In this document: in pieces, positions 6,935 to 10,753 of the stretch
How the letters are laid out: each line of letters begins with the position of its first letter
Numbering within the stretch: position 1 is the stretch's first letter
Source of the DNA: JBJXFY01 sp046155815
GTDB lineage: Bacteria; Verrucomicrobiota; Verrucomicrobiia; Limisphaerales; CAIMTB01
Assembly (NCBI GenBank): GCA_046155815.1
Contig: JBJXFY010000240.1
Location: 1 to 10,753 of the forward strand
Length of the DNA stretch: 10,753 nt
Direction of reading: 5' to 3'
Made by a program: the position numbers and the translations under genes
Notes under the pieces: generated by a model
What the model was told of the DNA's origin: nothing
Database searches by the model: none
What the model saw: the letters and a program-made list of their open reading frames with translations, nothing else

Positions 6935-6938
6935 CTCC
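6935..6938 (-). promoter_or_regulatory. Ribosome binding site of the GxxExxY gene, inside the repeat
   Basis: On the minus strand GGAG (6938-6935) stands seven bases ahead of ATG 6927. A stronger AGGAGG lies further up in the same repeat, about 25 bases from the ATG and too far to act directly. Few genes in this window have a Shine-Dalgarno, so the repeat appears to bring its own translation signal. This decides the start at 6927. Confidence 0.55.
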
Positions 6939-6963
6939 GTTCTCTTCGTTCCCTCCTGTTCAA
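6935..6963 (-). repeat. Right inverted repeat bordering the GxxExxY gene
   Basis: Read on the minus strand it begins TTGAACAGGAGGGAACGAAG and continues with AGAACGGAG. The TGA of its TTGAAC is the stop codon of the PSD1 gene (6962-6960). It therefore starts one base upstream of the PSD1 stop codon and runs into the GxxExxY leader. It matches the left copy at 6485-6513 in opposite orientation, and the insert end at 7530-7549 at 17 of 20 positions. Confidence 0.8.
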
Positions 6964-9900
6964 TCCACAAACACAAACTCATTGCTGTTGAACAGCAGCC
7001 GGCACGCGCCGGCGAGGCCGTGGCGCCGTGAGTAGGCGGTGAGTTGCGCCACCTCCTCGGCGCTGGCCTCGCGCTGGAAGGCCAGCGCCACCGCCCGGCG
7101 GACTTGATCCGGCGGATCATCTGTCTCCGCCTCGACGCGCGCGGCGAAGTGCTCCGCCTGGCGCAACACCCATGGATTGTTCAGCAGCGCCAGCGCCTGC
7201 AGCGGCGTCAGGGTCTGGCTGCGCTTCGGCGTCAGGATGCTTGGGTCGGGGCAGTCCATCGTGTCCATGAACGGATCCGGCGCGCTGCGGACCACGAAGC
7301 GGTAGATGCTCCGCCGCCGGCCGGCGGGGCTGTCCGGGTCGAACTGCACGTAGTCGTACACGGGCGAATGGTCGTCCCTGAAGGCGAACTGCTGCACCGC
7401 CGGCCCGCCCATCGTGAGGTCGAGCCGGCCGCTCACGGCGAGGATGGCGTCACGCAGGCTCTCCGCGTCGAGCCGCGACCGGTTCATCCGCCAAAGGAGG
7501 CGGTTGTCGGAGTCCACCGAAGCGTTCTTTCGAACAGAAGGCAACGAAGTGTCCGGGAGAGACCGGGATGCGGAGTCCGTTTCTCTGTTCCCTTCGTTGG
7601 TCCCCGTGAATTCAGAGGACTGCCGCCACGCCGCACTCGTCAAGAGCAGCCGGTGCAGCTTCTTCATGGAGCCGCCCTCGAGCTGAAACCTTGCCGCCAG
7701 CCAGTCGAGCAGCTCGGGATGCGATGGTGGCGACCCCATCCACCCAAAGTCGTTCGGTGTGTCCACGAGGCCGCGGCCGAAGTGGTGGTGCCAGACGCGG
7801 TTCACGAGCGAGCGGCGGAGCGCGGCGTTGCGCGGGTCGGTGAGCCAGCGGGCCAGCGCGGTGCGGCGCGCGCCCTCGTCCAACCCGGCGGGAATTTCCA
7901 GCTCCGCCGGCAGCCAGGGGAAGCACGACAGCGCGGCGGGCGTCATGAGGTCGCCCGGCGATTTCACGTCGCCGCGGCGGAGGTTGTGGACCGGCCGCGG
8001 GCCGGGCGGCGGCATGAAGGAACCCTCGGCCGCGAAATCGCTCGTCGCGGCATAGACCAGTTCCGGCTTGGGCAGGGCGTCGAGGCGCCGGCGGACAGCC
8101 TCGAGCCGCGCGGTCGCCTCGCGCCACTCCTCCTGCTGCGCCGGGGTCAGCGTCACGAGGGCAAGCTCCCGCCGTCGGTCGTGCAGCGCGCGGATCTCCT
8201 CCTCCAGCCGCTGCTTCGCCGGGCCGGCGAGCTCGGGCGCGGGCGGCGAGCCGAGCCGGCGGTGGCTGTCAAAGCCGTCCACCAGCCGCGCCCGGCCCCA
8301 GCGGCCGGCCTCGATGGAATCGAGCGCACTGACTGGCCGGCCCAACGCCGCGTTGGTACCGCCGGACACGGCCTGCAGCTCCCCGAGCGCGAACACGTAA
8401 TCGCCCGTCCGCTTCCAGAGCCGCGTCGCCGTCACGCGCACGAATCGCGCGCGCCGCCCGCCGCCTGGCAGCAGGACGGGTTCATCGCCGGGATTCACGA
8501 AATCCGCGGCCGTGTGATCCGCCACGACGTGCGCGGTGGCGAAGTCCTCCGTGTCGGCCGCCTCGACGCGGAAGCGAACCGGAAATCCGAACCCCGGCGT
8601 GTCCGTGAAATCCGTCGGGCGGGCCGGGATGAGGCGGATTTCGTCGAGCGCGCGCGGTTCGCCGAGGTCCACCTGCACCCACTTCATCACGTCGGGCGCG
8701 GACTCGATGCCGCTGTGCCAGCCGTTGGCCGGGCTTTCACCGCCGGCGCCGGCGAGGGTGTCGAGCGCGGTGCGGCGTTCGCGGAGACGTACGTCGAGGG
8801 CGGTGAGTTCGTCGCTCCGCGCCTTGGCCAGCGCGGCGTCGAGCGGCGCGCGGCGCAGTTCCAGCAAGCGCTTTTCGCGGAGCAGCGGCTGCCGCTCGCG
8901 ATGCACGGCGGGGTCGCGGTCAAACGGCCGGTTCGACCGGTCCACGCCGGCAAACACGGCCTGCAGCGCGTAGTATTCGCGCTGCGGGATGGGATCGAAC
9001 TTATGGTCGTGGCAGCGCGCGCAGTGGACCGTGAGGCTCACGAAGGTCGACATGGCCGTCATCACCATGTCGTCACGGTCGTTGTAGCGGGCGATCAGGC
9101 CGTCGGTCTTGGTTTCGGGCAGCTCGACGTGGCCGACGTAATCCCACGGCCCGGCGGCGATGAAGCCCAGCGCGACCACGCCGTCCGGGTCGCCGGGGAA
9201 CAGCACGTCGCCGGCGAGCTGCTCCTCGACGAAGCGCGCGTAGGGCTTGTCCGCGTTGAACGAGCGGATCACGTAGTCGCGGTAGGGCCACGCGTGCGTG
9301 CGGGGCTTGTCCTTGTCGTAGCCGTGGCTGTCGCCGTAGTGGACCGCGTCGAGCCAGTGCCGCGCCCAGCGCTCGCCGTAGCGCGGCGAATCCAGCAGGC
9401 GGTCCACGAGCCGCTCGTAGGCGCGCGGATCGGGATCGGCGACGAAGGCGGCGACCTCCTCCGGCGAGGGCGGCAGGCCATGCAGGTCGAGATACAGCCG
9501 GCGGATCAGCGTGCGCCGGTCCGCCTCAGGCGACGGCGCGAGGCCGTCCGCCTCCAGCCGCGCGAGGATGAAGCGGTCCACGTCGTTTCGCGGCCAGTCC
9601 ACGCGGCGGATGGCGGGCGGTTCGACGGACAGCAGCGGCTTGAAGGCCCAGTGATCGCGGCGGTCCTGCACGCCCGGTGTGTCGAGGCCGTCGGGCCAGA
9701 TCGCGCCCTGGTCAATCCACGCGCGCAGCAGGCCGATCTCCTCCGCGGACAAGGGCTCGCCCTTGGGCGGCATCTCCATGTCTGCGACGAGGCGGGCGGT
9801 GAAATGGATGAGCGGGCTCTCCGCGCTGCGGCCGGGCACGATGGCCCGTCCGTGTTCACCGCCAGCCAGTGCGGCGGATTTCACGTCGAGGCGGAACCCG

Positions 9901-10124
9901 GATTTCTGTTTCTCCGGTCCGTGGCAGGAGAAGCATTTCGCCTCGAAGATCGGCCGGATATCCGCCGCAAAGTCCACCGGGCGCGCGGCGGCGGGGGGCA
10001 GGCGGGAGAGGTCCGGATCCTCTGCGCCGCCAATCGTCGAGGCGGCGAGGAACAGCGCCGTCGTCCACAGCGTGACACCAGCCTGCGTCAGGCTCGGGCG
10101 GTGAGGGGCGGCGGGGCGGCGCAT
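6960..10124 (-). CDS. PSD1-type planctomycete cytochrome c protein (PSCyt1-DUF1549-discoidin-like-DUF1553)
   Basis: A 1054-residue exported protein. An Arg-rich start and hydrophobic run GVTLWTTALFLAAST (16-30) form a signal peptide, probably cut near residue 33-35. A PSCyt1 cytochrome domain follows with haem motif CFSCH (64-68) and the later ligand-type MEMPPKG (116-122). DUF1549 spans about 175-395 and holds a second haem-like motif CARCH in HCARCHDHKFDPI (367-379). Charged helical stretches (about 403-458 and 632-686) may be coiled coil. Between them, about 465-588, lies a discoidin/F5/8C-like beta domain (WVQVDLGEPRALDEIRLIP, RFVRVTATRLW). DUF1553 occupies about 745-1054, ending RLLFNSNEFVFVD. 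Residues about 838-866 come from a repeat-derived insert. The family is thought to link an exported electron-transfer or degradative function to complex substrates; no reaction is established. It starts two bases after the DUF2283 stop and ends overlapping repeat sequence. Confidence 0.95.
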   Translation of the reverse strand: MRRPAAPHRPSLTQAGVTLWTTALFLAASTIGGAEDPDLSRLPPAAARPVDFAADIRPIFEAKCFSCHGPEKQKSGFRLDVKSAALAGGEHGRAIVPGRSAESPLIHFTARLVADMEMPPKGEPLSAEEIGLLRAWIDQGAIWPDGLDTPGVQDRRDHWAFKPLLSVEPPAIRRVDWPRNDVDRFILARLEADGLAPSPEADRRTLIRRLYLDLHGLPPSPEEVAAFVADPDPRAYERLVDRLLDSPRYGERWARHWLDAVHYGDSHGYDKDKPRTHAWPYRDYVIRSFNADKPYARFVEEQLAGDVLFPGDPDGVVALGFIAAGPWDYVGHVELPETKTDGLIARYNDRDDMVMTAMSTFVSLTVHCARCHDHKFDPIPQREYYALQAVFAGVDRSNRPFDRDPAVHRERQPLLREKRLLELRRAPLDAALAKARSDELTALDVRLRERRTALDTLAGAGGESPANGWHSGIESAPDVMKWVQVDLGEPRALDEIRLIPARPTDFTDTPGFGFPVRFRVEAADTEDFATAHVVADHTAADFVNPGDEPVLLPGGGRRARFVRVTATRLWKRTGDYVFALGELQAVSGGTNAALGRPVSALDSIEAGRWGRARLVDGFDSHRRLGSPPAPELAGPAKQRLEEEIRALHDRRRELALVTLTPAQQEEWREATARLEAVRRRLDALPKPELVYAATSDFAAEGSFMPPPGPRPVHNLRRGDVKSPGDLMTPAALSCFPWLPAELEIPAGLDEGARRTALARWLTDPRNAALRRSLVNRVWHHHFGRGLVDTPNDFGWMGSPPSHPELLDWLAARFQLEGGSMKKLHRLLLTSAAWRQSSEFTGTNEGNRETDSASRSLPDTSLPSVRKNASVDSDNRLLWRMNRSRLDAESLRDAILAVSGRLDLTMGGPAVQQFAFRDDHSPVYDYVQFDPDSPAGRRRSIYRFVVRSAPDPFMDTMDCPDPSILTPKRSQTLTPLQALALLNNPWVLRQAEHFAARVEAETDDPPDQVRRAVALAFQREASAEEVAQLTAYSRRHGLAGACRLLFNSNEFVFVD
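7530..7613. repeat. In-frame MITE-like repeat insert within the PSD1 gene
   Basis: The plus-strand left end TCGAACAGAAGGCAACGAAG (7530-7549) matches the GxxExxY-bordering repeat at 17 of 20 positions. The right end read on the minus strand, AACGAAGGGAACAGAGAAAC (7598-7579), matches an inner part of the same repeat at 17 of 20. The ends are thus inverted copies of one repeat family. The segment encodes PSD1 residues about 838-866, rich in Ser, Thr, Asn and Arg, between the conserved SAAWRQSS and DNRLLWRMNR blocks, where I recall only about 8-15 linker residues being usual. It keeps the frame and has no stop. Exact borders are uncertain by several bases. Confidence 0.65.
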
Positions 10125-10126
10125 GG

Positions 10127-10333
10127 TCAGGCAGCCACGCCCTCCAGGACGACGTGACGCAGGGTTTCCGGCCCGTCGAAGCGTCTTTGCGCGTCCAGAA
10201 TTTCGATCCCCGCCAGCCGGCCTTCGCTGTCGTAGTCAGCGGCGATGCCTTCGCCCAGATGCTTGGTGGTCACGGTCGTTTCGCGGAAAGTGATGCTCAG
10301 GGCCTCAGACTCGTGGTCGTAGCTGATCCTCAT
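10127..10333 (-). CDS. DUF2283 small protein, putative antitoxin-like partner
   Basis: A 68-residue protein matching DUF2283 along its length: MRISYDHESEALSITF (1-16), then GIAADYDSEGRLAGIEILDAQRRF (29-52). The YD...D/E-AL.I and D..GRL.GIEIL.A wording is diagnostic. There is no signal or membrane segment. It begins three bases after the DUF4258 stop and ends two bases before the PSD1 start, so all three are cotranscribed and probably coupled. DUF4258-DUF2283 pairs recur in bacteria and have the layout of a toxin-antitoxin module, with this protein as the likely antitoxin. That role is inferred from gene arrangement, not shown here. Confidence 0.88.
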   Translation of the reverse strand: MRISYDHESEALSITFRETTVTTKHLGEGIAADYDSEGRLAGIEILDAQRRFDGPETLRHVVLEGVAA

Positions 10334-10336
10334 GGA

Positions 10337-10591
10337 CTAGAAGTAGTAGGTGTACACGGTGATCTCAACGATTTCCTCCGCCTCCTCCACGAACACGGGG
10401 CGCACCTGCCGGGTCGCATAAGGTTTACCGTTCCAATTTCTTCCGAAGGGAAAATCTTTCCGGCATTCGAGCCGATCAAGTTCAGCCTCGCCCCATGATG
10501 CGGTGCGGATCGCCGCTTCCACGTCTTCTGCGGCGAATCCGCGGGATGCGCAGCAACTCAGCGCGTGCTTGGTCAGGCGAACCGGCTTCAT
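10337..10591 (-). CDS. DUF4258 small protein, putative RelE-like toxin partner
   Basis: An 84-residue protein with the DUF4258 pattern: LTKHALSCCASRGFAAEDVEAAI (6-28), a central basic/aromatic stretch KDFPFGRNWNGKPYATRQVRPVFVEE (45-70) and the terminal strand EIVEITVYTYYF (73-84). The opening T-K-H-A-x(6)-R-G and the closing VYTYYF are typical; the helix-then-beta-sheet layout resembles small RelE/HigB-type toxins, but toxicity is inference. ATG 10591 gives family-normal length. The region appears less GC-rich than the PSD1 genes around it, consistent with later acquisition. It is the first of the tightly packed minus-strand genes, 59 bases after the stop of the upstream PSD1 gene. Confidence 0.85.
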   Translation of the reverse strand: MKPVRLTKHALSCCASRGFAAEDVEAAIRTASWGEAELDRLECRKDFPFGRNWNGKPYATRQVRPVFVEEAEEIVEITVYTYYF

Positions 10592-10650
10592 GGCCTGCGT
10601 CCCGAACCGGACAGCATCGTTCCACGATCAGACCGGAGAAGCATGGCGGC

Positions 10651-10753
10651 TCACCCCTTCGTCACCGTCTCGTCGAGGTTCAGCAGGACGTTGGCCACGA
10701 CCTGCCACGCGGCCAGCTCGGCGGCGTCGGCGGGCGGCGGCTCGCGGCCGTCG
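10651..10753 (-). CDS. C-terminal end of a probable second DUF1553/PSD1 protein (5' part outside window)
   Basis: The minus strand is open from the window edge to the TGA at 10653-10651. The 33 visible residues end AAWQVVANVLLNLDETVTKG. The A-W...VANVLLNLDE-TxTK ending is one I associate with the C-terminus of DUF1553-containing PSD1 proteins, where the last residues read LLNLDE followed by a short tail. It differs from the RLLFNSNEFVFVD ending of the complete PSD1 gene downstream, so it would be a different subtype rather than a duplicate. It lies 59 bases upstream of DUF4258 in the same direction and may be the lead gene of the operon. So little is visible that the call rests on this motif alone. 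Confidence 0.65.
   Translation of the reverse strand, partial: DGREPPPADAAELAAWQVVANVLLNLDETVTKG

Larger units (their letters stand above)
6485..6963. mobile_element. Candidate small mobile element carrying the GxxExxY gene
   Basis: The interval is bounded by inward-reading inverted copies of TTGAACAGGAGGGA(A/C)CG and contains one complete gene, GxxExxY. Its interior looks clearly less GC-rich than the neighbouring coding regions by eye. It separates PSD1 and DUF1501 genes, which are often adjacent in related genomes. No transposase is present and I could not recognise a target-site duplication. It could be moved in trans, or be a retained repeat-associated cargo gene. Mobility is inference; the inverted repeats are seen directly. 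Confidence 0.5.

Noticed and set aside
6526..6963. A longer GxxExxY protein starting at TTG 6963
   Set aside because: The extra 12 residues (NRRERRERRH region) are translated repeat sequence, and GGAG is well placed for ATG 6927 instead.
7553..7568. Direct repeat CCGGGA-gaga-CCGGGA in the PSD1 insert as a tandem or CRISPR-like array
   Set aside because: Only two six-base units occur; this is too short and too few to be more than a local duplication. No CRISPR array was seen in the window.
7044..10157. A 1037-codon open frame on the plus strand opposite the PSD1 gene
   Set aside because: It is antisense to a clear family gene in high-GC DNA where stop codons are rare. Its translation is Arg/Val/Ala/Gly/His-rich and shows no recognisable domain.
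10588..10644. An 18-codon minus-strand frame (MLLRSDRGTMLSGSGRRP) whose stop overlaps the DUF4258 start
   Set aside because: The overlap could suggest a coupled leader peptide, but it is very short, has no clear ribosome binding site, and can arise by chance.

Overview
The window reads as a high-GC chromosome segment from the Planctomycetota-Verrucomicrobiota-Chlamydiota superphylum, most likely Verrucomicrobiota. The evidence is gene content: a planctomycete-type cytochrome (PSCyt1/DUF1549/DUF1553, 'PSD1') protein, a DUF1501 protein, a secreted Gfo/Idh/MocA oxidoreductase with a twin-arginine signal, an FTLIELLVVIAIIAIL pseudopilin with a C-terminal GGNFLFEDGHV motif, and a GxxExxY protein. 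No rRNA or tRNA gene is visible, so the phylum call is inference from families.

The left part (1-4029) is on the plus strand. It starts inside an M28 zinc aminopeptidase gene. A structured 222-base gap follows, then a Tat-exported Gfo/Idh/MocA protein whose gene ends in a strong GC-rich hairpin. Next is a compact group: clpS, a gene overlapping it by ATGA whose product resembles DUF2017, and aat. Aat puts Leu or Phe on protein N-termini and ClpS recognises such N-termini for the Clp protease, so this is an N-degron cluster with an uncharacterised third member.

The right part (4258-10753) is on the minus strand and converges on aat across a 228-base gap. In transcription order it holds the 3' end of a probable second PSD1 gene, a DUF4258-DUF2283 pair resembling a toxin-antitoxin module, a complete PSD1 cytochrome gene, a GxxExxY gene, a DUF1501 gene and a pseudopilin gene. 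From DUF4258 on, junctions are 2-7 bases apart or overlap by four bases, so this is almost certainly one operon. PSD1 and DUF1501 proteins usually travel together in this superphylum; their role in exported substrate metabolism is inferred.

The most unusual signal is a short repeat. Two inverted copies beginning TTGAACAGGAGGGA sit at 6485-6513 and 6935-6963 and bracket the GxxExxY gene. The right copy contains the PSD1 stop codon and the GxxExxY ribosome binding site; the left copy encodes part of the N-terminus of the DUF1501 protein. Diverged copies of the same repeat form both ends of an in-frame insert of about 84 bases (7530-7613) inside the PSD1 gene. Together they suggest a small mobile element family, one copy carrying GxxExxY and one empty, that inserts into coding regions while keeping the operon readable.
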